Of a stretch of DNA of 64,000 nt, positions 30,556-39,566 are shown one piece after another. Made by a program: the position numbers and the translations under genes. The notes beneath the pieces are model-generated. The model was given only the letters and a program-made list of their open reading frames with translations, searched no databases and was not told where the DNA came from. The number at the start of each line of letters is the position of its first letter. The stretch's first letter is position 1. The stretch is from Myxococcales bacterium (lineage in GTDB: Bacteria > Myxococcota_A > Polyangia > Polyangiales > Polyangiaceae): positions 1-64,000 of the forward strand of contig JANYHK010000141.1 of the NCBI GenBank assembly GCA_025359105.1, given 5' to 3'.

Positions 30556-31401
30556 GTGCCGGTGTCGCGGCTACCCCTCGTGCTGTTGGTGCTTGCCGTC
30601 GTGCCCGCTTGCAGGCCGACGCGCGCCGAGCCGAACGCCGCCGCCGAGCCGCCGGCGACGACGATCGCCACCGCGGCGACGCCGGACGCCGGCGCGGCGG
30701 CGGCCGGCATCGTCAGCGAGACCGTGGGCACTGTGACGCTGGTGCGCGTCGATCCCGCGCGATACGCGCTTCGCTTGCTCAACGCGAAGTCCGAAGGGCA
30801 CCCTCGGCCGGCACCGACGTGGGCCAGAGAGTTCGGCCTGCTCGCGGTCGTCAACGCCTCGATGTACGAGCCCTCGGGGCAGAGCGTCGGTCTGATGATC
30901 AACGGCGCCCACGTGAACCAGAGCCACGACGTGCCCAAGATGGGCGGCTACTTCGCGTTCGCCGCCAGGCACTCGGCCCTGCCACCGGTCGCCGCCTTCG
31001 GCAGAGATTGCCCCGGCTTCGACCTGCCGCGTCTGCGCGCCGACTACGCCGTGGTCTTCCAGAACTACCGGCTCCTCGACTGCGAGGGCCACCCCCTCCC
31101 GTGGAAGGAGAGCCGCGTCTTCAGCGCCGCCGCCATCGGGCTCGACCGCGACGGCTGGATCGTCTTCGCGCACACGCGCGCCCCTTACGCGATGACCGAA
31201 TTCGCCAAGCTCATCGCGGCGCCTGAGCTCCGGCTCGCGCAGATGTTCTACGTCGAGGGTGGACCCGAAGCGTCCCTCTACGTGGAGGCCGGCGGCACGC
31301 GGGTGCGCGGGATCGGGGACTACGAGACCTCGTTCTTTCGTCGCGAGCCGAACGAGGAGTTCTGGGAGCTGCCGAACGTGCTCGGCGTCGCCGCCAGATA
31401 G
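30556..31401 (+). CDS. Phosphodiester glycosidase (NAGPA-like) family lipoprotein
   Basis: About 281 residues from GTG 30556. The frame is open to GTG 30508, but a lipoprotein signal ([16 protein letters not shown]) is best placed with a start at 30556 or 30562. The mature part carries the hallmarks of the NAGPA/PF09992 fold: [23 protein letters not shown] near the front, [16 protein letters not shown] in the middle, and [12 protein letters not shown] near the end, the last resembling the family's DGGGS-type active-site loop with Glu in place of Asp. Members cleave or form phosphodiester-linked sugars in surface glycans. The substrate here is unknown. It is followed convergently by sppA 16 bases away. 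The extreme start is uncertain. Confidence 0.72.
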   Translation: MPVSRLPLVLLVLAVVPACRPTRAEPNAAAEPPATTIATAATPDAGAAAAGIVSETVGTVTLVRVDPARYALRLLNAKSEGHPRPAPTWAREFGLLAVVNASMYEPSGQSVGLMINGAHVNQSHDVPKMGGYFAFAARHSALPPVAAFGRDCPGFDLPRLRADYAVVFQNYRLLDCEGHPLPWKESRVFSAAAIGLDRDGWIVFAHTRAPYAMTEFAKLIAAPELRLAQMFYVEGGPEASLYVEAGGTRVRGIGDYETSFFRREPNEEFWELPNVLGVAAR

Positions 31402-31417
31402 ACGCGGAGGCGACCCT

Positions 31418-33235
31418 TCAGCGCACGACGAGCGCGAACGGTACGGCGAGGACGGTGCGCTCGCCCTCCGCCAGCGGGAGGAGGCTCGCGGCGAACGGCA
31501 CCACGTCGGGCGCGGCATCCTCCAGCGCATCGAGCGCCCCGGGGCGCGCGTGCTCGAGCGCCGCCGCGCGCTCCTCCGCATCGCCCATCGTGGGATCGAG
31601 CGCGTCGAGGAACGAGCCCTTGGCCCCCATGACGTGCACGCCCGCGTCCTCGGGCAGGCTCGCGAGCTTGCGCGCGCGCGAGATGGCGTCCTTCAGACCT
31701 CCGAGCTCGTCGACGAGACCGCGGGCCTTGCCCTCGCGGCCGCTGAAGATCCGGCCCTCGGCGCTCTCGGCGATCTTCTGCACGGAGAGGGTGCGCCCCT
31801 CGGTCGACCTGCCCTCGGAGAGGCGCGCGAGGAACAGATCGTAGATGCCGGTCATCGTCTCGCGCACGCGCACCTTGGTCGGATCGTCCCACGGGACCAA
31901 GGCCGACATGTACGCGGCGCGGTTCGCCGCCTTGGGGTCCCTGCCCTTCCCCGTGAACGTCTCGGTGTGGACGCCGTACCGCTCGAGCGCCGGGCCGACG
32001 GCGAGCTTGCCGCCCACGACTCCGATGGATCCGACGATGCTCCCGGCGTCCGCGAAGATGACCGAACCGGTCGAGGCGAGGTAATACCCGCCGCTCGCCG
32101 CCATCTCGCCGACGCTCACGACGATGGGCTTCTTCTTCCGGATGCGCATCAGATCGTGCCAGATGAGATCGCTCGCGAGGGCGCTGCCGCCTGGCGAGTC
32201 GATGCGAAGGACGAGCACCTTGATGTCCGGATCGCGCTCCACCTTCGCGAGCGTGCGGGACAGATCGTGCTCGGTGATGCCGCCGCGGCCGCCGAAGAGA
32301 CCGCCGCCGCCGGCCATCGAGATGCTGCCGGTCGCGCGCACGAGCGCGATGGGGGCGCGGCCGCCGCCGGAGAGCGCACGCACGAGATCACCGAGATCGT
32401 CGGGTTTGTCCTGCGCGCCTGCGCCGAAGCGCACGTCCTCGCGTGGGGCAGCGGCGCTCTTCTTAAGCTCGGTGAGGGCGTCGTCGGCGTAGCCGACCTC
32501 GTCGACGAGCCCCAGCTCCTTCGCGCGCGGAGGAGCGTACGGACCGTCCTCGATCACGTCGGCGTTCGCGAGGCTCGGACGACCCTGGCGGATGCCCTGG
32601 AGCCAGCTCCCGCGCATGTCGGCGAGCGTGGACTCGAGCGACGCGCGCGCCTCGTCGCTCGGGCCGTCGCGGGTGAGCGGCTCCTCGGCTCCCTTGAACT
32701 TGCCGACCTGGAGCATGTCGACCGAGATCTTCAGATCGTCGACCAGGAGCTTTCGCATGTAGACGATCTGCGCAGCGATGCCGATCGTCTCCACCTCGCC
32801 CGCCGGCGACACGTAGAGCTTCGAGCACCCGCGCGCCGCCGCGAGCATCGTGGAGTTCGTGAAGCCGTCGGCGTGGCACACCACCGGCTTCTGCGCCTTG
32901 CGGGCGACCTCGAGCAGGGCACCTATCTCCTCGGCACGCGCCATCCCGAGCGACGCGCTGCCGAAGCGCACGAAGATCGCCTTGGCGTCCTTGTCCTTGC
33001 CGGTCTCCTCGATCGCGCTGACGAGCTGGTCGAAGCTGCGCTTCCTCGGCGCGACCAGAAGCTGGGCTTTCTCTTCTTCGGGGACGCCGCTCGACAAGTC
33101 GAAGACCATGACAGCGGGTCCCGAGCGAGGCTTGGGCGGGGCGGCCTCCTTTCCAGCCGACGGGCGCGGGCGGCCATCGCACGCCGTCGCGAGGGCACAC
33201 GCGAGCCCGAGTACGACGAGCCCGCGCCACCTCAC
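31418..33235 (-). CDS. sppA: Signal peptide peptidase SppA, 67K type, as a lipoprotein
   Basis: A 605-residue serine protease with the double-domain layout of Escherichia coli SppA: an N-terminal domain with the Lys of the dyad (FKGAEEPLTRD, Lys181) and a C-terminal domain with the Ser (GEMAASGGYY, Ser381), preceded by RIDSPGGSALASD. It should degrade leftover signal peptides in or near the membrane, with its catalytic part outside the cytoplasm. Instead of the usual N-terminal transmembrane anchor, it carries a lipobox (LATAC, Cys19), so it is predicted to be lipid-anchored. The start overlaps the stop of the zinc-ribbon TPR gene by 4 bases (ATGA), so the two are co-translated. Both catalytic residues are present. 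Confidence 0.93.
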   Translation of the reverse strand: MRWRGLVVLGLACALATACDGRPRPSAGKEAAPPKPRSGPAVMVFDLSSGVPEEEKAQLLVAPRKRSFDQLVSAIEETGKDKDAKAIFVRFGSASLGMARAEEIGALLEVARKAQKPVVCHADGFTNSTMLAAARGCSKLYVSPAGEVETIGIAAQIVYMRKLLVDDLKISVDMLQVGKFKGAEEPLTRDGPSDEARASLESTLADMRGSWLQGIRQGRPSLANADVIEDGPYAPPRAKELGLVDEVGYADDALTELKKSAAAPREDVRFGAGAQDKPDDLGDLVRALSGGGRAPIALVRATGSISMAGGGGLFGGRGGITEHDLSRTLAKVERDPDIKVLVLRIDSPGGSALASDLIWHDLMRIRKKKPIVVSVGEMAASGGYYLASTGSVIFADAGSIVGSIGVVGGKLAVGPALERYGVHTETFTGKGRDPKAANRAAYMSALVPWDDPTKVRVRETMTGIYDLFLARLSEGRSTEGRTLSVQKIAESAEGRIFSGREGKARGLVDELGGLKDAISRARKLASLPEDAGVHVMGAKGSFLDALDPTMGDAEERAAALEHARPGALDALEDAAPDVVPFAASLLPLAEGERTVLAVPFALVVR

Positions 33236-35487
33236 GGCGCCGGCGCCCCGCTCGGTGCGGTCGTTGGCGCCGGCGCGCTCGTGGGTGCCGGCGCTGGCGC
33301 ATCACCGGCGCGGGACTTCACGTGTGCGGGGAGGGCGCCGTCGGGAAAGTTCTCGACCATGTCCTTGTAGCGTTTGTGCGCGGACGCCTTGTCCCCGAGC
33401 TCCCACTCGGCGTCGGCTAGGCCTATGAGCGCTGGAAGATAGTGACCGTTCATCTGGACCGCGCGCTGGTAGGACGCCCGCGCGGCCGCGTTGTTGTGTT
33501 GTGCTCGCGCCACGTCGCCGAGGCCCGCTTGCGCTTCGGAGTCGTTCGGATTCTTGTCGAGCGCCGCCGAGAAGAGCGTGCTCGCGCGGTCGAGGTTGCC
33601 CTTGCGCATCGCCGTGTTGGCCTGCGTGAGGAGGGATTTCGAATCACCGGTCGGCGTGTCGCCGCCGCCGCCCCCCGTGCCCTGACGCGGCAGGTTGTTC
33701 ACGTCGACGACCGGGCCGCTCGCGACCGACGCGACCCCGCCGTCGCCCTTCGCCGGCGTCTTCTCGAGGAACGTCTTCAGCGACGCGTACAGCGGATGTG
33801 GGCGCGCGAGCAAGCCAAGTCGATCGAGCTCGCTCTTCGCGGCGGCTGCGTCGCCGCTCCGCGCGAGCGCATACACCAACGCGGCGCGCGCGCGACCGCT
33901 GTTGCCCTCCGCCTGCGCGGCCACGCGGAGGCGTTCGATGATCGTCTTGTAGAGCGGTTCGGGCTCCGCCAGATCGAGCGCGGCCAGGACATAGGCCGTG
34001 TCGGGCTGCTGCGCGTTCACGATGATCTTCGTCACGAAGGCGCGCGCCTGATCGCGCTCGCCGGCGATGCGGAGAGCGTCCATCTTCACGCGCACGGCCA
34101 TCGTGTCGTCGGGCGCGGCTGCGAGCGCGGCGTCGGCGAGCACCTTGGCCTTGGCGGAGAGCTCGGTCCAGCTGCGCTTCGTCTCGTCGCTGGCGTCCGT
34201 TGGCGAGAGCCGCTGCTTGAGCCAGGGGACGTCCGCGCGCACCGTCGCGAGCCGCGCCATGCCGAGGAGCACGCGCGGATCCTTCTCCGCGATGACGCTC
34301 GCCTTGTCGAAGCTCTCCTTCGCCGTCTCGAGATCGCCGTCGTCGAGCGCGCGCTCGCCGGTCCGCAGGAACTCCTGGGCGCGCGGGTCGAGCGGAGCGG
34401 GCCCGGCGACTGGCGCAATCTTCCCAGGCATGTACTTCTGCCCGACGATCACGCCGCCGATGCCGACGCTGACGAAGAGCATCGCGGCGATGACCCACCC
34501 CCCGACGCGCCGCACCGGACGATGGCTCGGGAGCGACGAGTCGACCTCGGCGCGCAGGCGACCGCGCGCCGGCGGCTGGGTGTCGGGGACGTCGTCGTAC
34601 GACGGAAGGCGCGGGCGTTTCGCGGCCGGCGGTAGCGGCGAGGAGATCTCGGGCGCCGACGTGGCGCGCGCGCGCTGCGGCGGCGGCCTGAGGCCGCTCG
34701 GGTGCTCTTCGCGCGCGCGCGCGCCGTTGCGAAGCGGCACGGTGACGTCCTCGCTGGGCGGCCCGTTCAACGCGACGATCGGCGCCGTGTGCACGGCGGG
34801 GGGCGCCTTCACTTCCGTGGCCGCCTCCGCCTCCGCCTCGTTGGGCGGAGGCACCGCGCCGCTCTCGGGAGGTCGAAGGGTGTCGGGCGATTTTCGCGCG
34901 CCCGCTTGCGCCTGCGCAGGCGGAGGAGGATTGCTGCTCTGCGGCCTCGGCTGCGTCGCATGCAAGCCTACGGGTGTCAGCCGACGCCCGGCGGCTTGCG
35001 CAATGCCGCCCAGCTGCGTGGGCGCGGAAGTGGATGTGGCTGTGGCGGGCGCCGTGGCGAGCGCGTTGGCCGTGAGCAGGGGCGCGGTGGTGCGGGGATC
35101 GATCCCCGGGCTCGACGGCCTCCGCGCGGGCGGCGGCGGCAACGGCGGCGGGATGCTCGTCTGGCGCTTGCGCTGCTCCTCGAAGAACGGACTGAGCTCG
35201 GCGATCGCACCGAGCGCGCGCGGCGCGGCGCTACCACGCGCCAGCGTGTCGTGCTTGCCCACCTGCTTGGCGAGGATCGCCTTCTGCAGATCCTTCAGCG
35301 TGTGGAAGACGAGGTCTCGGTGGTCGGTCGTGCGGATCGCCCAGCGATCGTCGACCGCCTCATTGCCCTGCTTGTGGACCTTGAACTGAAAACCACAATT
35401 GGTGCACTTGACGGTCGTGCCGCGACCGCTGACGAGCGCGTCGTCGAACTCGTACTCCGTCTTGCAACGGTCGCATTGGACGTCCAT
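33232..35487 (-). CDS. MJ0042 zinc-ribbon/TPR membrane protein
   Basis: A 751-residue protein. Residues 1-35 are a zinc ribbon of the MJ0042 type (Cys5, Cys8, Cys28, Cys31). Residues 45-105 resemble a GYF_2-type small domain. A long Pro/Ala-rich stretch follows to about 325, then one transmembrane helix (about 328-350), and a C-terminal periplasmic-side TPR region (about 365-715) with clear helix pairs such as AREYLRTGERALDDGDLETAKESFDKAS-type units, ending in a Pro/Ala/Thr tail. The pattern predicts a cytoplasmic sensor or adaptor head joined by one helix to an outside TPR scaffold. It is co-translated with SppA. A TTCGACAA...TTGTCGAA dyad lies upstream. Myxobacteria have many such proteins; the exact role is unknown. 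Confidence 0.82.
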   Translation of the reverse strand: MDVQCDRCKTEYEFDDALVSGRGTTVKCTNCGFQFKVHKQGNEAVDDRWAIRTTDHRDLVFHTLKDLQKAILAKQVGKHDTLARGSAAPRALGAIAELSPFFEEQRKRQTSIPPPLPPPPARRPSSPGIDPRTTAPLLTANALATAPATATSTSAPTQLGGIAQAAGRRLTPVGLHATQPRPQSSNPPPPAQAQAGARKSPDTLRPPESGAVPPPNEAEAEAATEVKAPPAVHTAPIVALNGPPSEDVTVPLRNGARAREEHPSGLRPPPQRARATSAPEISSPLPPAAKRPRLPSYDDVPDTQPPARGRLRAEVDSSLPSHRPVRRVGGWVIAAMLFVSVGIGGVIVGQKYMPGKIAPVAGPAPLDPRAQEFLRTGERALDDGDLETAKESFDKASVIAEKDPRVLLGMARLATVRADVPWLKQRLSPTDASDETKRSWTELSAKAKVLADAALAAAPDDTMAVRVKMDALRIAGERDQARAFVTKIIVNAQQPDTAYVLAALDLAEPEPLYKTIIERLRVAAQAEGNSGRARAALVYALARSGDAAAAKSELDRLGLLARPHPLYASLKTFLEKTPAKGDGGVASVASGPVVDVNNLPRQGTGGGGGDTPTGDSKSLLTQANTAMRKGNLDRASTLFSAALDKNPNDSEAQAGLGDVARAQHNNAAARASYQRAVQMNGHYLPALIGLADAEWELGDKASAHKRYKDMVENFPDGALPAHVKSRAGDAPAPAPTSAPAPTTAPSGAPAP

Positions 35488-35538
35488 CTCGCGTTGTCTG
35501 ATCCGCCGGGTACAAGACGGCGTTTCGCCCCTTTGGGT

Positions 35539-35576
35539 TTCGACAACGCTACCACGCCGTTTCTTCCATTGTCGAA
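35539..35576. promoter_or_regulatory. 8-base inverted repeat upstream of the zinc-ribbon/TPR gene
   Basis: TTCGACAA (35539-35546) and TTGTCGAA (35569-35576) are perfect inverted copies, 30 bases centre to centre (about three helical turns). They lie about 50-90 bases upstream of the start at 35487, where a dimeric or paired regulator could bind. Confidence 0.35.
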
Positions 35577-35885
35577 CACGTGCGGTGAATGTGCGTGAAA
35601 GAGTTCGGCGACGCTGGAGTGGGCCTGGCGGTCAGCCTGGAGCGGGCCTTCGAGGTGGGTCGCCCGATCCCGAGGCCACCCGTCGTCCGGGTCGTGGGAT
35701 CCCTCCCCTACTGGACGGCGTCGCGCACGGTTCGGGCAGCTGCCGGGCCCGGCGGCGGAGAGCTCGACCGCACCGCGAGGCCTGACGTGACGTCCACGGA
35801 CCGCGTGAACGGCCGGATACTCCGTTTGACGCCCCGGCGGGCGCCCCTCGTTTTTGGGCCGGGATTGCGATGGTCTTTCTTTCGG

Positions 35886-35913
35886 TTGTCCAAGGCACGC
35901 GGGTTGCTACCTT
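35886..35913 (+). promoter_or_regulatory. Candidate sigma-70-type promoter of the Cys-rich lipoprotein gene
   Basis: TTGTCC (35886-35891) is followed after 16 bases by TACCTT (35908-35913), 10 bases before the ATG. The match is weak, so it is only a suggestion. Confidence 0.25.
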
Positions 35914-35923
35914 TCCTACCGCC

Positions 35924-37048
35924 ATGCAAGTGAAAGCCTGGGTGTCGTTCGTTTTGGTTGGTCTCGGCGCTGTGGTCCTTGGCGGCTGCCCGATCTATCC
36001 CGAGTCGGGAGGTCACAGGGTGTGCCTCCAGAGCGGAGAGTGCTTCTCCTGCCCGAGCGACTACTACTCGAGCGACTGCTACGCGTACGCGTGTGGCTCC
36101 GACTTCGACTGCCCGAGCGGCACGAACTGCCAGTACAACGGGCAGTACGGAACGTGTGTCGGCGGCGGGTACAACCCGCCCGACGCGACGACGCCAGGCA
36201 GCCCGTGCACGCGCCCCGGCGATTGTGCGCCGGGCTCCAACTGCGGCGCCGACGACCAGTGCCACCCCGGCGACTGCTCGAACACCGGCTGCCCCAGCGG
36301 CTACCAGTGCAAGCTCTCCGGCGGCACCCTCGCCTGCGTGCCCCTCGGCTTCATTCCCGACGCGGGCCCCGGCGACGCGACGTCGGACGGCACCGTCCCC
36401 TTCAACGGCTGCCACAACGACGCCGAGTGCGCGGCGAAGACGCCGGGCGCCAAGTGCCTGAACGGCACGTGCGTCGCGCCGCCCGACCAGTGCTTCGACA
36501 CGACGCAGTGCCCGGCCAACGAGCAATGCGTAGCTGGCGTGTGCACCCCGGCGTGCGGCCCCGGCCAGCCGCCTTGCCCGACGGGCTTCACCTGCGATCC
36601 GAAGACGAACGTGTGCAGCGGCAACGGCGCGCCCTGCGGCGCGACCGCCGACGGCGGCACCTGCACAGTGGGAACCGTCTGCGTCGAGGACCATTGCGTC
36701 CCGCCGTGCGGCCCGAACAACGTCTGCCCTGCGGGCGAGGTCTGCGTGGCCGGCGGCTGCATCCCCGACCAGAAGCCTCAGTTCACGTGCGCGCAAGAGG
36801 GCGTCGTCGGCCCGCCGTGCGCGAACGGCAGCGTGTGCATCCACCACAGCTGCTACATCGCGTGCACGCTCGACGCGGGCACCACGTGCAAGGCGGCGGA
36901 CAAGTTCAACCAGTGCAAGGCCGTGACGACGGGCACCGGCACCTACTCGGTGTGCGGCTCGGCGACGAACCTCGGCTCGGAGTGCGATCCGACCCAAGGC
37001 AAGAACTGCCCGGCCGCGGGCGTGTGCATCGACGGCTTCTGCCGCTGA
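35924..37048 (+). CDS. Cysteine-rich lipoprotein with repeated CxxxxC modules
   Basis: A 374-residue lipoprotein from ATG 35924; the frame is open 18 codons further, but the signal peptide (VSFVLVGLGAVVLGGC) fits this start. After the lipobox the whole chain is built of short Cys-rich modules such as PGSPCTRPGDCAPGSNC, CPSGYQC, CPANEQCVAGVC and CPAGEVCVAGGC, spaced by Gly/Pro/Asp. About 40 Cys residues are present. The pattern, with repeated C-x5-C and Gly-x2-C, resembles the EGF-like/DUF-type repeats found in many myxobacterial surface lipoproteins, which are assumed to be rigid disulfide-linked stalks for adhesion or sensing. No catalytic domain is visible. A hairpin follows the stop. Confidence 0.8.
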   Translation: MQVKAWVSFVLVGLGAVVLGGCPIYPESGGHRVCLQSGECFSCPSDYYSSDCYAYACGSDFDCPSGTNCQYNGQYGTCVGGGYNPPDATTPGSPCTRPGDCAPGSNCGADDQCHPGDCSNTGCPSGYQCKLSGGTLACVPLGFIPDAGPGDATSDGTVPFNGCHNDAECAAKTPGAKCLNGTCVAPPDQCFDTTQCPANEQCVAGVCTPACGPGQPPCPTGFTCDPKTNVCSGNGAPCGATADGGTCTVGTVCVEDHCVPPCGPNNVCPAGEVCVAGGCIPDQKPQFTCAQEGVVGPPCANGSVCIHHSCYIACTLDAGTTCKAADKFNQCKAVTTGTGTYSVCGSATNLGSECDPTQGKNCPAAGVCIDGFCR

Positions 37049-37068
37049 CCTGCCACGCGGCGGGCAGG
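37049..37068. terminator. Hairpin between convergent genes
   Basis: CCTGCC (37049-37054) pairs with GGCAGG (37063-37068) right after the stop codon. In the 34-base gap between two convergent genes it could serve both directions. No T-run. Confidence 0.4.
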
Positions 37069-37082
37069 ACCCCCCGCGCAGC

Positions 37083-37994
37083 TCAGACGCGGCGACCGCT
37101 GACGCAACCGACGACGACTGTGAGTGTGAAGTCGCCGTCGCTCCAGTACCGATCAATCGCGTCGCGAACGTAGTCGAGCGCCGCCGCCGTGGCGTCGCTC
37201 GGCAGGCTCATCGCGAGCTCGGGCAGCAAGAGGAGGCGCGTCACCGGGTCCTCGAAGAAGTCACGGCCGTTCTTGAACGACAGCGCCGTCGGGCGGAGCT
37301 CGACCTCCACGAAATCGAAGCCCGCCGCCTCGGCCTCCTTCTTCAGCTCTTCTACCGTCGGGCGCAGGAGCACCGCGGCCTCCGCGGCCTTCGAGGCCTC
37401 CCCTGCTTCGTGCTTCAGCGCATACTCGCGGAGGAGATCGACGATCTCGACGAAGCTGCCCCGCATCGGCATGGCGACGAGCATCTGGCCGCGCGGTGCG
37501 ACGAGGCGGGCGAGCTCGGCGAAGAGGCGCTTGCGTTCGTCGGGCACGACGAAGGGGTGCAGCGAGTAGCCATGCGAGAACGCGCCCGCGGTGAGCGGGA
37601 CCGGCAGCTCGCCCGTGCGGTAGCTCGCCACCATACCGCTCATCGTCTGGGACTTCGCGCGCGCGAGCTCGACAGCCGGCGCCGACGCGTCGACGCCGTA
37701 GAAGTGCGCGCCCGTGAGCTTCGCCAGCATGCCGCGATCGGGGTAGCCGGTGCGGCACTGCAGGTGGACGACCTGCGCGTCCGGTCCCTCCGCCACCATC
37801 TCCATCAGTAGATCGCCGAACAGCGTCATGTAGCGCGGCACGACGAACGTCTCGAAGAGCGCGGCCTCGCTTGGCCCGAGGACCGGGCGCGCCCGCGGCG
37901 GCGGACGGCTCGGCCGCGGCGGTTGGCTGGCTGGCCGCGGCGGCTGGCTGCCCTGGCGTGTCTGCGATTTCTGGGAGGGCGGCGGCTGGCTCAT
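37083..37994 (-). CDS. SAM-dependent methyltransferase-like protein
   Basis: A 303-residue protein from ATG 37994, whose A is shared with the stop of the upstream gene (TGATG). It begins with a Pro/Ser/Gln-rich tail of about 40 residues. The core looks like a class I Rossmann methyltransferase: AQVVHLQCRTGYPD (motif I, with Gly replaced in part), then FYGVDASAPAVELARAK (motif II with acidic residue), and SHGYSLHPFVVPDERKRLFAELARLVAPRGQMLVAMPMR as the later motifs. Residues beyond 210 are a helical extra region. The substrate is unknown. The degenerate glycine motif leaves SAM binding to be shown. It is co-translated with a HEAT-like protein. Confidence 0.75.
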   Translation of the reverse strand: MSQPPPSQKSQTRQGSQPPRPASQPPRPSRPPPRARPVLGPSEAALFETFVVPRYMTLFGDLLMEMVAEGPDAQVVHLQCRTGYPDRGMLAKLTGAHFYGVDASAPAVELARAKSQTMSGMVASYRTGELPVPLTAGAFSHGYSLHPFVVPDERKRLFAELARLVAPRGQMLVAMPMRGSFVEIVDLLREYALKHEAGEASKAAEAAVLLRPTVEELKKEAEAAGFDFVEVELRPTALSFKNGRDFFEDPVTRLLLLPELAMSLPSDATAAALDYVRDAIDRYWSDGDFTLTVVVGCVSGRRV

Positions 37995-38668
37995 CAACGC
38001 GATGCGCCCTTGCGTGGCCCGGGCTCGATCTCGAGCAGCAGCTGCCGCGCCTCCGCCGCGAGATCGCCGATCGACACGCGCTCCGCGTCGTCGTCGTCGA
38101 GCTGCACCTGCCGCGTGTCCTTCTCGAGCGGAGCGAGCATCGCGGCCGCAGCCGGATCGCCCATCTCGACGAGCGCCTCGACCGCAGCCGCCACCGCATC
38201 GGCGTCCTCGTGCTTCAGGAAGCGACCCAGCAGCTTGACGCAACCCGGCTCGCCGACCTCGGCAAGGAGGTACGGCAGCTCGGTCAGCGCCGCGCTGCCC
38301 GGCTTCAGACGCGTGAGCGCGCGCTCGATGCCGAGGGCCACTTCCTTGAAGCGATCGAACGCGAGGTCCTCGAGCGCTTGCCCGGCGACGTGGCGCGCCT
38401 CCGGCTCCTCGCACGCGAGGATGTCGATGAGTGCGTCGACGGCAGCGTCGCCTCCGTCGGCGTCGCCGAGCAGGGCGGCGAGGCGTACGAGCCGGATGTT
38501 CGCGTCCTCGGGCGAAGCCTCGATCGTGGCGAGGGCCGCGTCGACGGCTTCGCGCACCGTCCGCACGAGCGCCGCGCGATCGCCGCGCAGGAGCTCCTCG
38601 TGGGACTTGCGCACGGCGCGCTCGGCGTCGAAGAGGGCATCGAGGCGGGCTTGGATTTCGGTGCTCAC
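37994..38668 (-). CDS. HEAT-repeat-like helical protein
   Basis: A 224-residue protein, all helical, with Ala/Leu/Glu pairs such as AALVRTVREAVDAALATIEA, RLVRLAALLGDADGGDAAVDALIDIL, RHVAGQALEDLAF and AAAVEALVEMGDPAAAAML that look like diverged HEAT repeats. No signal or membrane segment. HEAT scaffolds bind proteins or nucleic acids. Its stop shares one base with the start of the methyltransferase gene, so the two are coupled and may act together, for example with the scaffold presenting a substrate. It is divergent from the M23 peptidase, 25 bases away. Confidence 0.7.
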   Translation of the reverse strand: MSTEIQARLDALFDAERAVRKSHEELLRGDRAALVRTVREAVDAALATIEASPEDANIRLVRLAALLGDADGGDAAVDALIDILACEEPEARHVAGQALEDLAFDRFKEVALGIERALTRLKPGSAALTELPYLLAEVGEPGCVKLLGRFLKHEDADAVAAAVEALVEMGDPAAAAMLAPLEKDTRQVQLDDDDAERVSIGDLAAEARQLLLEIEPGPRKGASR

Positions 38669-38693
38669 GCGTCTTCTCTATCACAGGCGGGGA

Positions 38694-39566
38694 ATGGGCC
38701 GCCGCGCGCGCGTGCTCTATCGTCAGGCTGTGCGCTTCGCCCTCCCAGGCCTCCTCACCCTCATCGTCAGCGTGCTCGGGACCGCGGCGGCCGAGCTGCC
38801 TCCACGGAGGGTCCCGTTCACGTTCGAGCGCGCCGCGCCGAAGGACGGGCTCGCAGCGGCGGGCTGCCCGCCGGGTACCCTCCCCGACGGCAACGCGTGT
38901 GTGCGCCTCCCGGGCGACGACGACGGCGAGGGCCCAGGCGCCCCCGAGCTCCCGAACGCCCACCGCGAGCGCGGCGGTCGCTGGGCCCCGTACGCCCAAA
39001 TCCCGCGACGCCCCGAGCGCCCCCTTGGCTACGATCTCTACACCTACCCCATCCCGCCCGGCCTGCCGGGAGGCCACCATGTCGTGAGCGGCTACGATCT
39101 CGACCGCCCCGACGCCGAGCAGCGGCGTGGCCGAACGTTGCGCGCGGTCGGTCACGGCGGCGTCGACCTCCCGCAGGCACGCGGGACCCCGGTGAAGCTC
39201 GTTGCCCTGGAGCACCAGAAGGGGGACGGCGACATCCTCTATACGGGGCCGCTCTTCGGGACGACGGTCGTGACGCGCCACACCCTCCGCGAGGCCGGGC
39301 AGCTCCGCGACTACGTCGTCTTGTACGGGCACCTCGACGCGGTCGCTCCTGGCCTGGCCTCGGGAACGGCGATCAAGGACGGCGCACTCGTCGGGTTCGT
39401 CGGCGATACCGGCTCCCCCGAGCTCGTGCACCTGCACCTCGAGACCCGGCGGGTGCGCGAGGGGGTAGACATCGCGGCGCGGGTGGCCCGATCAGGCGGC
39501 GCCGAGGTGCTGGCCGATGACGCAACGGTCGTCTGCGACCCTCGAAACGTCCTGCCGTTGCGCTGA
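38694..39566 (+). CDS. M23 (LytM-type) metallopeptidase, exported
   Basis: About 290 residues. The N-terminus holds a hydrophobic export segment (FALPGLLTLIVSVLGTAAAE). The peptidase part (about 150-265) has the LytM/M23 zinc motifs: HGGVD (His154, Asp158), YGHLD (His213) and HLHLE (His246, His248), so the Zn-binding set looks complete. Such enzymes cleave peptidoglycan cross-bridges between Gly residues or in stem peptides, or act as inactive activators; full motifs favour activity. ATG 38694 follows GGGGA too closely to be an ideal ribosome site, so GTG 38712 is possible. It is divergent from the HEAT protein and upstream of a Ser/Thr kinase. Confidence 0.82.
   Translation: MGRRARVLYRQAVRFALPGLLTLIVSVLGTAAAELPPRRVPFTFERAAPKDGLAAAGCPPGTLPDGNACVRLPGDDDGEGPGAPELPNAHRERGGRWAPYAQIPRRPERPLGYDLYTYPIPPGLPGGHHVVSGYDLDRPDAEQRRGRTLRAVGHGGVDLPQARGTPVKLVALEHQKGDGDILYTGPLFGTTVVTRHTLREAGQLRDYVVLYGHLDAVAPGLASGTAIKDGALVGFVGDTGSPELVHLHLETRRVREGVDIAARVARSGGAEVLADDATVVCDPRNVLPLR

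Larger units (their letters stand above)
35488..35923. other. 436-base intergenic region between divergent genes
   Basis: This stretch separates the zinc-ribbon/TPR gene (minus) and the Cys-rich lipoprotein (plus). I see no convincing gene in it. It holds a dyad at 35539-35576 and a compound hairpin: GATCCC (35666-35671) with GGGATC (35696-35701), enclosing ACCCG (35678-35682) with CGGGT (35688-35692). A small structured RNA is possible, but not supported further. Confidence 0.5.

Noticed and set aside
30207-30938. A minus-strand frame with Pro-Thr repeats over the microsatellite
   Set aside because: Its N-terminal part is antisense to the phosphodiester-glycosidase-family gene and the repeat is explained by the hexanucleotide tract.
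35589-35933. A possible 114-residue gene in the intergenic region
   Set aside because: No ribosome site, no domain, mixed composition, and it runs over the start of the Cys-rich lipoprotein gene.
37995-39437. An N-terminal extension of the methyltransferase frame
   Set aside because: It runs through the HEAT-like gene and antisense to the M23 peptidase; the true start is ATG 37994, which overlaps the stop of the upstream gene.
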